Assembly (NCBI RefSeq): GCF_030823405.1
Contig: NZ_JAUSXC010000001.1
Coordinates: 3,083,001 to 3,147,000, forward strand
Source of the DNA: Chryseobacterium ginsenosidimutans
Lineage (GTDB): Bacteria; Bacteroidota; Bacteroidia; Flavobacteriales; Weeksellaceae
DNA: 64,000 nucleotides
Direction of reading: 5' to 3'
In this document: positions 53,782-61,914 of the stretch, piece by piece
Layout: each line of letters opens with the position of its first letter
Numbering within the stretch: position 1 is the stretch's first letter
Position numbers and translations under genes: made by a program
Notes under the pieces: model-generated
Told to the model about the DNA's origin: nothing
What the model saw: the letters and a program-made list of their open reading frames with translations, nothing else
The model's database searches: none

Positions 53782-53813
53782 ATACGCTCGTCTTGGTCTC
53801 AAGACGAGCGTAT
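53782..53813. terminator. Perfect 14-bp hairpin (terminator-like)
   Basis: ATACGCTCGTCTTG (53782-53795) and CAAGACGAGCGTAT (53800-53813) with a 4-nt loop and AATTTTA after it. No annotated gene reads into it from the left; it may belong to the flanking repeat. Confidence 0.55.
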
Positions 53814-53852
53814 AATTTTAAAACAGATAAATTCTTTTTAGGGCAATTATAT

Positions 53853-53968
53853 ACTTGAATGTATCGAATCAAAAAACTATAATATCCCTTATTTTATAAT
53901 CCAGTTTATTGGTCAATGAGTAGTAAAATTGATTTTTTATGTAAAATTACAATTTGGTACATTCAAGT
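53853..53968. repeat. 11-bp inverted repeat bracketing an AT-rich segment
   Basis: ACTTGAATGTA (53853-53863) and TACATTCAAGT (53958-53968) are exact inverse complements just downstream of the integrase remnant; may mark an element end. Confidence 0.4.
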
Positions 53969-53999
53969 AAATTCTCACCAAAAATAATTTCTGCACCTC

Positions 54000-55200
54000 T
54001 TATTTATCCCGAAGTTTACTCTTTAAAACCGCCATATCCTCACTCACTTTCTTATCCAAGATCTTCGCATAATGCTGAGTGGTTTTTATATTGGTATGAC
54101 CTAGCATTTTGCTTACACTTTCTATTGGAACACCATTGGACAATGTAACAGTCGTGGCGAATGTATGTCTTGCGATGTGAAATGTCAACTCTGTTCACAA
54201 TTTCTTTGAGATAGGAATTCATTTTTTGATTACTGAGTACGGGAAACAAGACATTTGAATTTACACATTCTGGATGGTCTTCATATTTTAAAATCAGTTC
54301 CTGTGCTAAAGGTAATAATGGAACTCTTGTTGAGGTGTCGGTCTTTTGGCGATGTGTGAATATCCATTTGTCGCCATCTATTCCGAGATTAACGTGAGAT
54401 TTGGACAATTTCTTTACATCAATATACGCTAAACCTGTATAGCAACTAAAAAGAAAAATATCACGTACTTGGTTTAGTCTGTCTGAGGCAAATTCCTTTT
54501 CATAGATTGTCTGAATTTCTTCTTTAGTAAGATATGGTCGTTCAATAGCTTTCAGCTTTGCTTTGTAGCCTAGAAAAGGATCTTTGGAGAGCCAGCCATT
54601 CGCCATACATAACCGAATGATCTTTTTGAAATTCTTGATATACTTTACTGCAGTATTATTAGCGCATTTACGTACACTTCTAAGCCAGAAATCATAATCC
54701 ATTATGAAAGCGTGGTCGATCTTTGTAATGTCAATATCAGAAGTTTTATATTTCCAGATTATGAATTCCTGCGTATGTTTTAACGACGTTTTATAACGCT
54801 CCAATGTTCCGGGGGCAAAATCCTGACCTACCAGTGCTTCCACTTTATCATTATGATCTTGAAAAATAGGGATGAGCATTCGTGTGGAAATATCAGTTCC
54901 AAGCAGTTTAGATTTTAAACTTTCTGATGTTACGAAGTCTTCTTCTTTCAGCATCTGGTAGTGAGAATCGTAAACTTGTTGTTCTAAAGTCTTAAGATAG
55001 ATATTAAGAGTTTTAGCCTCTTGAGAGTTGCCGACTGCCTTATGGGCTTTAACATCCCATTTCTGTGGGTCGATATACCTTTTCGCAGCAATATCCGCTG
55101 CCTTGCCATCTATAGTGATTCGTAAGTAGATGGGTGCTGTTCCGTTTGTTCGGATTTTATTCTTTTTTATAAAGAATAACAGGTTGAATGTTTTGTTCAT
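54000..55200 (-). pseudogene. Tyrosine integrase (CTnDOT/phage-integrase SAM-like type), frameshifted
   Basis: From ATG 55200 the frame covers the arm domain, the SAM-like core domain (about 105-205) and the start of the catalytic domain (FLFSCYTGLAYIDVKKL, QKTDTSTRVPLLP), then loses frame after [10 protein letters not shown] near 54200. The catalytic end resumes in another frame as [31 protein letters not shown], with HxxR, His and Tyr intact. A short deletion with frame change is likely. The first catalytic Arg is replaced by Ala (TGLAY), as is known for IntDOT-like enzymes. Confidence 0.88.
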
Positions 55201-55302
55201 TGTGTGGTAACTTTAATTGTTTAATAATTTAGTTTTTGTTACCACTTTTTGCAAGATGTACAATCGTTAGACTGCCTATTGGTCGGGTTTCCCTGAATTT
55301 TT

Positions 55303-55364
55303 CGTGACCTATTTTCAAATTTTCAGGATAGGTCACGAAAAAGGTCATATAAATCGTGACCTAT
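55303..55364. promoter_or_regulatory. GTGACCTAT repeat cluster upstream of the integrase
   Basis: CGTGACCTAT (55303-55312) and ATAGGTCACG (55328-55337) are perfect inverted arms; a third copy, CGTGACCTAT, lies at 55355-55364. Possible integrase arm-type or excisionase sites. Confidence 0.45.
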
Positions 55365-55395
55365 TTTGATTTTTTTTGATTCTAGCGCAAAACAA

Positions 55396-55429
55396 AAAAC
55401 GCTGTAAACATTGATGTTTACAGCGTTTT
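55396..55429 (-). terminator. Terminator of tRNA-Ser
   Basis: AAAACGCTGTAAACA (55396-55410) pairs perfectly with TGTTTACAGCGTTTT (55415-55429) around TTGA. Confidence 0.85.
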
Positions 55430-55453
55430 AGCTTATTTTAGTATCTCTACCAG

Positions 55454-55541
55454 CGGAGAGAGAGGGATTCGAACCCCCGGACCACCTGTTACAGTCAATA
55501 GTTTTCAAGACTATCGCAATCGACCACTCTGCCATCTCTCC
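55454..55541 (-). tRNA. tRNA-Ser (anticodon UGA)
   Basis: The 88-nt minus-strand gene folds with acceptor GGAGAGA/TCTCTCC, a D-arm, anticodon stem ATAGT/ACTAT around the loop CTTGAAA (anticodon TGA), the long variable arm of a class II tRNA, and a T-arm with GGTTCGAATCC. CCA is not encoded. It is the apparent integration target of the adjacent integrase element. Confidence 0.97.
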
Positions 55542-55712
55542 AAAACTCCGATTGTATCGTTGTTTTCAGTGGTGCAAATATAAAATGTTTTTCTTTATTG
55601 CCAAAATATTTTCAAAATAAATTTTAACAAAACTAATAATCAGCTAAAAATCAGATTAATTATTTTTTCAGAAAACTTGATCAATTTTACAAAAGTTTCA
55701 ATTAGAAACAGA

Positions 55713-55736
55713 AAACGCATCCCAAAAGATGCGTTT
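55713..55736 (-). terminator. Terminator after trxB
   Basis: AAACGCATC (55713-55721) and GATGCGTTT (55728-55736) form a 9-bp stem; T-run on the minus strand is short. Confidence 0.6.
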
Positions 55737-55756
55737 GATATTTTAATTTAACTAAA

Positions 55757-56698
55757 TTAATGTAATTCTGCAAGATACTTTTCAGCGTCCATTGCTGCCA
55801 TACAGCCGCTTCCCGCTGCCGTAATTGCCTGTCTGTAAATATGGTCCTGAACATCACCTGCAGCAAAAACTCCAGGTAAATTGGTTCTTGAAGAACCTTT
55901 TTCAGTTTCGATATATCCATTTTCATCTAAATCGATCTGACCAACAAAAATGTCTGTATTCGGTTTGTGACCAATTGCGATAAAAATACCATGAACGTCA
56001 ACTGTAGATTTCTCCTGAGTCTGATTATTGATAACAACTGCTCTTTCTACCAAATGATTTTCACCTTCAATTCCAATTAACTCGTGGTGAAATTTGACTT
56101 CAATATTCGGTGTATTCTGAACTCTGTGGATCATCGCTTTTGAAGCTCTGAACTCCCCTTTTCTCACCAACATCGTTACTTTATTTACTAATTTTGCAAG
56201 ATAAGTTGCCTCTTCCGCAGCTGTATCACCTGCTCCTACTACCACAACATCTTTTCCTCGGTAGAAAAATCCGTCGCAAGTTGCACAAGCAGAAACTCCT
56301 CCCCCATTGTATTTTTTTTCGTCGTCAAGACCTAAATATTTTGCGGTGGCACCAGTAGAAATAATTACTGTTTTTGCGAAAATCTCTTTATTCCCTGCAT
56401 ATAATTTGTGAACCCCTCCAATTTCTTTAGAAAATTCAACTTTCGTGATCATTTCGTAATGCACTTTTGTATCAAATCTCTCCGCTTGTTTTTGCAAATC
56501 CATCATCATTTCAGGACCTGTAATTCCTGCCGGATACCCTGGAAAGTTATCAACTTCAGTAGTTGTAGTCAATTGTCCGCCCGGCTCCAAACCTGTGTAT
56601 AATTCAGGTTTTAAGTCTGCTCTTGCTGCATAAATTGCCGCTGTGAAACCAGAAGGTCCAGATCCAACGATCACACAATCTAAAATGTTTTGCTCCAT
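55757..56698 (-). CDS. trxB: Thioredoxin-disulfide reductase
   Basis: The 313-residue flavoenzyme has FAD motif VGSGPSGFTAA (11-21), GQLTTTTEVDNFPG, redox Cys138/Cys141 in SACATCDGFFY, NADPH-binding VVVGAGDTAAEEA, and the C-terminal FAAGDVQDHIYRQAITAAGSG. It reduces thioredoxin with NADPH in the cytosol. Monocistronic, with its own terminator. Confidence 0.97.
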   Translation of the reverse strand: MEQNILDCVIVGSGPSGFTAAIYAARADLKPELYTGLEPGGQLTTTTEVDNFPGYPAGITGPEMMMDLQKQAERFDTKVHYEMITKVEFSKEIGGVHKLYAGNKEIFAKTVIISTGATAKYLGLDDEKKYNGGGVSACATCDGFFYRGKDVVVVGAGDTAAEEATYLAKLVNKVTMLVRKGEFRASKAMIHRVQNTPNIEVKFHHELIGIEGENHLVERAVVINNQTQEKSTVDVHGIFIAIGHKPNTDIFVGQIDLDENGYIETEKGSSRTNLPGVFAAGDVQDHIYRQAITAAGSGCMAAMDAEKYLAELH

Positions 56699-56853
56699 AA
56701 TTTGCTTTTCAAAGATTTAAAATTTCCGACTGCTAATTTCGTAATTTTTACTATGTAATTAAAGTTATTTTAATGATACTTGTCAATATGAAACATGTGA
56801 ATTGTCAATGATAAATCAAAAATTGATAGACAAAACCTCTTATATTTTAAAGT

Positions 56854-57891
56854 TTACACTTTCATTTTAATCTTATCAACATTGATAATCTTGTAAACCA
56901 ATTCCTTAATCAACTCTGCTTCATTCATATTTACGGCTCCCAAACCTTTTCCTTTCATGTCGAATTCTCTTAAAATTGAAATGACTCTTGTAGCATGTTT
57001 CAAAGGATATAACCTAGCTGATTCTGCGTAATCTTTTATAAAATAAGGATTTACACCCATTTGCGAAGCAATAACCTGCGGGGGCTGACCGATCATCGTG
57101 TTATAAATAATAACATTCGAAAAATAATTATACAAACTCGACAACATCATGACAAAAGGATTATTCTTAGGATTTTTGCCCATAAAATGAGCAATTTTCA
57201 TTGCCGCATTGGCATTTTTTGTTCCTAATGCTTTTTGCAGCTCAAAAACGTTGTATTCTTTGCTGATTCCGATGTGATTTTCGATAATTGTTCCGTCCAG
57301 AAGTTCACCGGGCTTGAGAATGATTTTTAATTTATTCAGTTCATTCGCAATTCTTGAAAGGTCGTTTCCAAGATATTCTGCCAGTAAATGAGAAATATTC
57401 GGGGCGGTTTTTATGCTTAATTTAATGCATTCATCGGCAATCCATTTCGGAAGATTATTATCTCTAATAGACTCGCTTAAAAATAATGCATTTAATTTAT
57501 CTAAAGATTTCGTAACCTTTTTACGGCTGTCTAACTTCTTGTGTTTGTGAGCGAAAACCAAAACGGTTGACGGAACCGGATTTTCAATATACGTTTCCAT
57601 AGCTTTGCTTTCACTTTCCGTTAATTTTAAATCCTGCGCTTCTTTTACAATAAGTACCTGCTTATCGCCCATCATCGGAAATTGTCTCGCCAATGAAAGA
57701 ATTTCCTGATAAGTGGTGTCTTTTCCATACACCACGGTTTGATTGAAAGCTTTTTCATCTTCAGTCAAAAAGTCGTGTTCAAGAGCTTTTACAGCAAGAT
57801 CAATAAAGTAAGGTTCTTCTCCGTGGAAAAAATAAATCGGTAAAACTTCTTTATTTTTAATATTTTTGAGGATTAAATCTAATTCTTTCAT
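56854..57891 (-). CDS. holA: DNA polymerase III delta subunit
   Basis: The 345-residue protein shows the HolA pattern: an N-terminal P-loop-like fold without a true Walker A (LPIYFFHGEEPYFIDLAVKAL), GDKQVLIVKEAQDL, and a C-terminal helical domain ending NEAELIKELVYKI. It is the clamp-loader subunit that opens the sliding clamp. It is divergent from the HsdR-N gene with only 7 nt between the start codons, so the two promoters overlap each other's coding regions. Confidence 0.93.
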   Translation of the reverse strand: MKELDLILKNIKNKEVLPIYFFHGEEPYFIDLAVKALEHDFLTEDEKAFNQTVVYGKDTTYQEILSLARQFPMMGDKQVLIVKEAQDLKLTESESKAMETYIENPVPSTVLVFAHKHKKLDSRKKVTKSLDKLNALFLSESIRDNNLPKWIADECIKLSIKTAPNISHLLAEYLGNDLSRIANELNKLKIILKPGELLDGTIIENHIGISKEYNVFELQKALGTKNANAAMKIAHFMGKNPKNNPFVMMLSSLYNYFSNVIIYNTMIGQPPQVIASQMGVNPYFIKDYAESARLYPLKHATRVISILREFDMKGKGLGAVNMNEAELIKELVYKIINVDKIKMKV

Positions 57892-57898
57892 CTTATAA

Positions 57899-58327
57899 AT
57901 GGAACTTCCAAAACTGAATTTTCAGGAAACTTTTGATTTTAAATTCAAGAGAGACAAAGATAAGTTTTTTATTTATGATTTAGTTCGTAAAACTTACCTT
58001 TTGCTCACCCCTGAAGAATGGGTGCGCCAACACTGGATTCACTATTATCTTACCGTAAAATCCTACTCTGCATCGGCATTAATTACCGAAAAAAAGATCG
58101 TTTTAAACGGTTTAACGAAAAGAATTGACCTTCTCATTACAGAAAAAACAGAGCCGATAATTTTAATTGAATGCAAGGCTCCACACATTAAATTATCCGA
58201 AAAAACATTCGAGCAAACCGCAAGATATAACTCGATTATCGGAGCGAAAGAAATTATTTTGACGAATGGTTTACAGCATATTAATGCATATTATGAAAAT
58301 GAACACTATAAGTTTTATAAACCGTAA
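57899..58327 (+). CDS. HsdR N-terminal/PD-(D/E)xK nuclease-like protein
   Basis: The 142-residue protein matches the small Bacteroidota proteins annotated as type I restriction enzyme R N-terminal domain. PD-(D/E)xK residues are Asp77 (RIDLLI), Glu91 and Lys93 (LIECKAP), with an earlier Glu in TPEEWVRQ. There is no helicase domain and no HsdM/HsdS nearby, so it is a stand-alone predicted nuclease fold of unknown role, conserved beside holA. Confidence 0.85.
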   Translation: MELPKLNFQETFDFKFKRDKDKFFIYDLVRKTYLLLTPEEWVRQHWIHYYLTVKSYSASALITEKKIVLNGLTKRIDLLITEKTEPIILIECKAPHIKLSEKTFEQTARYNSIIGAKEIILTNGLQHINAYYENEHYKFYKP

Positions 58328-58385
58328 AACTTTATAACATTCTATTAATTCTGATTGTAAGTTATTTTTATTAATTTAGATGAGG

Positions 58386-58422
58386 ATTTGTCGTTGCTTC
58401 GTCGCTGCTTGCGATGACAAAT
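58386..58422. repeat. REP-like palindrome
   Basis: ATTTGTCGTTGC (58386-58397) and GCGATGACAAAT (58411-58422) pair fully if two G-T pairs are allowed; the core GCGATGA is related to the nested palindrome at 18088-18153. Confidence 0.5.
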
Positions 58423-58445
58423 GTTGTATGTATGACCAATACCCT

Positions 58446-58513
58446 AGCCCCGATTGCAGTGGAAATCCTTTTTTTGAAAAAAAAGATTGAAACGAAAAGC
58501 GGGAAATAGCTCC
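58446..58513 (+). repeat. Structured noncoding element, copy 2 (plus orientation)
   Basis: AGCCCCGATTGCAGTGGAA leads to an A/T hairpin (AATCCTTTTTTT-G-AAAAAAAAGATT) and ends GCGGGAAATAGCTCC. Outer pairs AGC/GCT and CCCG/CGGG enclose it, with an AAATA bulge. Same design as 18060-18177 on the other strand. 58328-58536 has no gene. Confidence 0.5.
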
Positions 58514-58536
58514 TAATAAAAAATAAATTACAAAAT

Positions 58537-59280
58537 ATGATACGTTCAATCTTATTATCTACATTTCTAATGACTTCGGTAACAGTTTTCAGTCAGAATT
58601 TAAAAACAGTTTCCTATCAGGACGGCTCGCAAAAACTGAATGGTTTGGTAACGTCTAATTCAGGAAAAAACCTTCCAGGAGTTTTGATTCTTCCTGCATG
58701 GAAAGGAATTGATGATGAAGCAAAAACAGCCGCAGCCGAACTTGAGAAACAAGGTTATATAGCTTTTGTTGCTGATATTTATGGGGAAGGAAACATTCCG
58801 ACAGATGCAGATTCTGCGGGGAAAGCGGCAGGCTATTACAAGAAAAATTATGATGCTTATCAGAAAAGAATTTCTCTGGCTTTGGAACAGTTGAAGAAGA
58901 ACGGGGCAATTTCCAATAAAATTGCTGTTATCGGATATTGTTTCGGCGGAACGGGAGCTTTGGAATCAGCGAGAGGAAGTTTACCTGTTGTAGGCGTGGT
59001 TTCGATTCATGGAAGTATCGGAAAAGATCAAACCAGAAAAAACGGACCGATTTCTACTAAAATTTTAGTTGAGAATCCTGCGGATGATAAGGGAGTAACA
59101 CCGGAAGATTATAATAATCTGATCAAAGAAATGAATGAAGGCAAAGCAGACTGGCAAATTATTACGTATGCCAATTCAAAACATACTTTTACAGATCCAA
59201 AATCACCTGATTATAATGAAGTGATGGCAAAAAGAGCGTGGAATCATACGTTGATGTTCCTAAAGGAGATTTTAAAATAA
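58537..59280 (+). CDS. Dienelactone hydrolase family protein, secreted
   Basis: The 247-residue protein has a signal peptide ending VFSQ (about 20). The triad is Cys135 (GYCFGG), Asp183 or Asp184 (NPADDKG) and His216 (SKHTFTD), as in dienelactone hydrolases, where Cys is the nucleophile. Periplasmic location differs from classical cytosolic DLH. Substrate unknown. Confidence 0.9.
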   Translation: MIRSILLSTFLMTSVTVFSQNLKTVSYQDGSQKLNGLVTSNSGKNLPGVLILPAWKGIDDEAKTAAAELEKQGYIAFVADIYGEGNIPTDADSAGKAAGYYKKNYDAYQKRISLALEQLKKNGAISNKIAVIGYCFGGTGALESARGSLPVVGVVSIHGSIGKDQTRKNGPISTKILVENPADDKGVTPEDYNNLIKEMNEGKADWQIITYANSKHTFTDPKSPDYNEVMAKRAWNHTLMFLKEILK

Positions 59281-59304
59281 ATTCGGATTTTACATATAAA
59301 TAAT

Positions 59305-59359
59305 ATGCTTCGACAGGTTCAGAATGACATTATAATACCAACTGTCGAAGCATCTTTTA
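59305..59359. terminator. Long hairpin between convergent genes
   Basis: ATGCTTCGACAG(G)TT (59305-59319) pairs with AACTGTCGAAGCAT (59340-59353), followed by CTTTTATTTT. Acts as terminator for the hydrolase; the sequence also resembles a dispersed repeat. Confidence 0.7.
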
Positions 59360-59367
59360 TTTTAAAA

Positions 59368-59746
59368 TTATTTAGCTTCTAATTCAACGGTATATGCTTT
59401 TGGGGAATATTTAGTTAAAGAGCCAGTTGCGGCATCAATTCCAATACCGATAGCTCCTCCAATAAGTATATTTACCAGTGTTACGGCATTGAAATTCTTT
59501 GTTAGTTTTACTTCTTTGCTGTTAAAACCTTCTTTTTCAAATGTTACCCGTTTGCTTGCTTAATGATCTTGAGATTTCAGCTGTACAAGGTGTTGTACAT
59601 TTTTCGATTCCCTTGTGAAATACTTTCGCTCCTTCAGGAGTAGAATTAAAAGTGATTTTGTCTTTGGTACCTGTAATAATAGTTGCACAAGATGTTGTAG
59701 AAAGCAAAATTGCCGATAATACTGCAATTGATATTTTGTTTTTCAT
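59368..59746 (-). pseudogene. PEGA-like lipoprotein gene with a frameshift
   Basis: ATG 59746 opens a lipoprotein (TTSCATIITGTKDKITFNST, then PEGAKVFHKG) that stops at 59537 after SRSLSKQTGNI. The adjoining frame continues as RVTFEKEGFNSKEVKLT, with a glycine-rich TM-like LVNILIGGAIGIGIDAATG and a stop at 59368. One base change near 59550 restores a 125-residue protein with the usual PEGA layout. Pseudogene or sequencing error. Confidence 0.65.
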
Positions 59747-59930
59747 GTATTAATTTAAAGCGGCGAACTTACAAAAATTCCATGAATTCTTATATATATT
59801 GAAATATTATGTCAATTATATATTATCCACTTTATTACCAGTAAGGAAGCACTCTAGTACCAGATTTTCATCATTAATAAGCCATATAAATGATATTCTT
59901 TACATTTCAGACAAATTTGATTTGCCATAA

Positions 59931-60302
59931 TTAATCTACTCCTTCCACTTCCCTGTTTACCAATTCCATAGAAAAAGCGGGAAGACAAATCGCAATATAT
60001 TCGCAAGCTTCTGAAAATGGATTGCTGTAACGTACTCTCGCTCCTTTTTCGATCATGATACTTTGTCCTTTTTCAAGAGTGACAGTTTCTCCATCAATCT
60101 CAAATTGCTTTTTGCCGGAAATTATTAAGGTAAATTCATCAAATTCCGGAGTCTGATGCGGTTCGCTCCATTCCGGTGGTGCCACCATATGAGCAATGGA
60201 AATATTTGAATGTTGGGTAGAATTTCCCCAATGTTCTTCAATTAATTTTCCGTCTGTCGTAGGAACAATAAATGGTGATTTTTGAATTTTATACTTTTTC
60301 AT
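59931..60302 (-). CDS. Small cupin-domain protein
   Basis: ATG at 60302 gives 123 residues; a longer frame to 60461 overlaps the acetyltransferase and lacks homology. A single cupin: PHQTPEFDEFTLIISGKKQ gives His/Glu ligands, and GETVTLEKGQSIMIEKGARVRY the second half. One base separates it from the upstream GNAT stop (TGAtATG), so they are coupled. Probably metal-dependent; substrate unknown. Confidence 0.85.
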   Translation of the reverse strand: MKKYKIQKSPFIVPTTDGKLIEEHWGNSTQHSNISIAHMVAPPEWSEPHQTPEFDEFTLIISGKKQFEIDGETVTLEKGQSIMIEKGARVRYSNPFSEACEYIAICLPAFSMELVNREVEGVD

Positions 60303-60303
60303 A

Positions 60304-60825
60304 TCAATGATTTTTTTTGATTTCGTATACAAAATTAGTTCTTGTCGGTTCACCGAAATAAGCGACTTCTTCTTCGGCAACTTTTTGTCCGCCCAATCTT
60401 TCCATTGCAATCTGTGAACGGAAATTTTCTTTTCCAATATGAAAATGTACCGTATCCACAAACTGAAAGATATAGTCGAGCATTATTTTTTTGATCTGAG
60501 GATTAATTCCTTTTCCCCAGGATTTTGTACCGTAAAAAGTATAACCTATAAAAATACTGTTTTTAGTTTCATCAAAATCGTAAAAACGCGTGCTTCCCAG
60601 AATATCACCGTTAGCTTTTTCTACAATTTTAAAAGCACCTTCACTTTCCATTGCACCTTTGAAAAAGTTTTCAAAAACCTCTCTTTGATAACGGTCTTTG
60701 TTCGGATGCTGTGCCCAGACTTTGGGATCGGATGCCACTTTGTATAAAGACTCAAAATCCCCTTGCTGTAAGGGGATTAATTGATATTCCTGATTTTCTA
60801 ATATAGTTTGAATAGAAAAATTCAT
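60304..60825 (-). CDS. GNAT family N-acetyltransferase
   Basis: The 173-residue protein matches the RimJ/RimL-like Acetyltransf_3 group: YQLIPLQQGDFESLYKVASD at the N-terminus, IGYTFYGTKSWGKGINPQIK (acetyl-CoA binding region) and NFRSQIAMERLG near the C-terminus. It would acetylate an amine, protein N-terminus or antibiotic; which is unknown. Ends 3 nt after the DUF2911 gene and is coupled to the cupin. Confidence 0.9.
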   Translation of the reverse strand: MNFSIQTILENQEYQLIPLQQGDFESLYKVASDPKVWAQHPNKDRYQREVFENFFKGAMESEGAFKIVEKANGDILGSTRFYDFDETKNSIFIGYTFYGTKSWGKGINPQIKKIMLDYIFQFVDTVHFHIGKENFRSQIAMERLGGQKVAEEEVAYFGEPTRTNFVYEIKKNH

Positions 60826-60828
60826 TTC

Positions 60829-61434
60829 TTAGCTTTTTGTTTTTGCAGCGTCGGATTCTATCTTTTTGATTTCCTTTAATTTATCTGCAATTTTAGTTAC
60901 AGCATCCGGACTTGAAGGTTTTAAAGCGACCTCAGCCTGAGCCATGTCCCATTTAATTACCAAATTTCCTGTATTTTCTCCTGTAGGATTTAAAGTAATT
61001 TCAAACCACTCTTGCTTATCTGCCAATTTATTAACTGGAACGGTAACATCTACAACATCCTGTTTTGCATCATAGGTATAAGCACCCCACTGCTGGAAAT
61101 CTTTATTTAATATTACTTTCCATTCTTTTTCTGTCGGAACGATGAATAATCCGTAAGTACCTGCAGGAACTACTTTGCCTCCAAAGTTTACAGATTGTCC
61201 GAAAGTAATTTTTGTAGATGAGTTTGCTCCCGCTCTCCAAACCTGTCCGTAAGGCACAAGTTCTCCGAAGATTTTACGTCCTTTCACTCCCGGTCTTCCG
61301 TAGTCAACAGAGATTTTAGACATTGAAAACTGCTGCTCTACTTTCTGACGCGGGCTCGCTGCCGGTACCGAATAATCCTGAGCAAAACTGAAAACTGAAG
61401 CTGATAAGCAAACTGCAAATAGTAACTTTTTCAC
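60829..61434 (-). CDS. DUF2911 secreted protein
   Basis: The 201-residue protein has a signal peptide ending FSFAQ (about 19) and the DUF2911 core SVDYGRPGVKGRKIFG, VWRAGANSSTKITFG, VPAGTYGLFIVP and QWGAYTYDA. It is longer than its paralogue at 48636 by a charged C-terminal helix (about 175-201, KIADKLKEIKKIESDAAKT). It heads a three-gene minus-strand operon with GNAT and cupin. Function unknown. Confidence 0.92.
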   Translation of the reverse strand: MKKLLFAVCLSASVFSFAQDYSVPAASPRQKVEQQFSMSKISVDYGRPGVKGRKIFGELVPYGQVWRAGANSSTKITFGQSVNFGGKVVPAGTYGLFIVPTEKEWKVILNKDFQQWGAYTYDAKQDVVDVTVPVNKLADKQEWFEITLNPTGENTGNLVIKWDMAQAEVALKPSSPDAVTKIADKLKEIKKIESDAAKTKS

Positions 61435-61542
61435 GTGTAAATTTTTGTTTAAAAATACGAAATCAAAACAAAATAACCTCTCTCAATTTTAATAATTTTT
61501 ACTTTGCTCCGTTCCAGCCCATCTTTTATTATATCAAAGGCT

Positions 61543-61750
61543 TTAAGCGCCTAATAAAACTTTTTTTGCATGTTCGACATGCCTCACCTGATGGTAAATA
61601 ACAAAACGTAAGGTATCACCTAATTTCAGTTTGATCAATTTTGAAATACTAATACTGGTTTTGTCTTCTCGATATTAATATTTTTCGCCTTTTCTAATAA
61701 GTGAAGTAATTGTTGCTGTTGATTAATAAATTCATTTAAAACTTTTTTAT
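61543..61750 (-). pseudogene. DinB-family protein remnant
   Basis: KVLNEFINQQQQLLHLLEKA and NINIEKTK are followed, after a frameshift, by SISISKLIKLKLGDTLRFVI and YHQVRHVEHAKKVLLGA to a stop at 61543. That is the end of a DinB_2-type four-helix protein including the metal His region (YH-VRH). The N-terminal half is missing. Confidence 0.6.
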
Positions 61751-61764
61751 CCAGTACTATGAAT

Positions 61765-61890
61765 AGGATTCAATAATATTTCCAGCATATCCAAAACGGA
61801 TGATCCGCTCTTCATCCTCATCCATCATAAAAGTCGGACACTTCCCTCTTCTACAAAATAAATATTAGTATCTGTTTCTTCTTTTATTTT
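61765..61890 (-). pseudogene. Crp/Fnr-like cyclic-nucleotide domain remnant
   Basis: TNIYFVEEGSVRLL in one frame and MMDEDEERIIRFGYAGNIIE in the next are typical of the beta-roll of Crp/Fnr-type regulators in Bacteroidota. No HTH remains. Together with the DinB fragment it fills most of 61435-61914. Confidence 0.5.
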
Positions 61891-61914
61891 TAGGTGAAGG
61901 TAAATATATATCCT

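Larger units (their letters stand above)
55248..55464 (-). repeat. Integrase leader and tRNA-Ser 3' end, intact copy
   Basis: Partner of the degenerate copy at 29265-29474. It contains the terminator of tRNA-Ser, GTGACCTAT repeats and the att core AGCGGAGAGAGAG at the tRNA 3' end. Confidence 0.75.

Noticed and set aside
53595..53858. 87-codon plus-strand frame
   Set aside because: It spans a direct repeat and a perfect hairpin and shows no protein-like pattern.
57899..58327. Active type I restriction system
   Set aside because: Only a 142-residue nuclease-like domain is present; no HsdM, HsdS or helicase domain.
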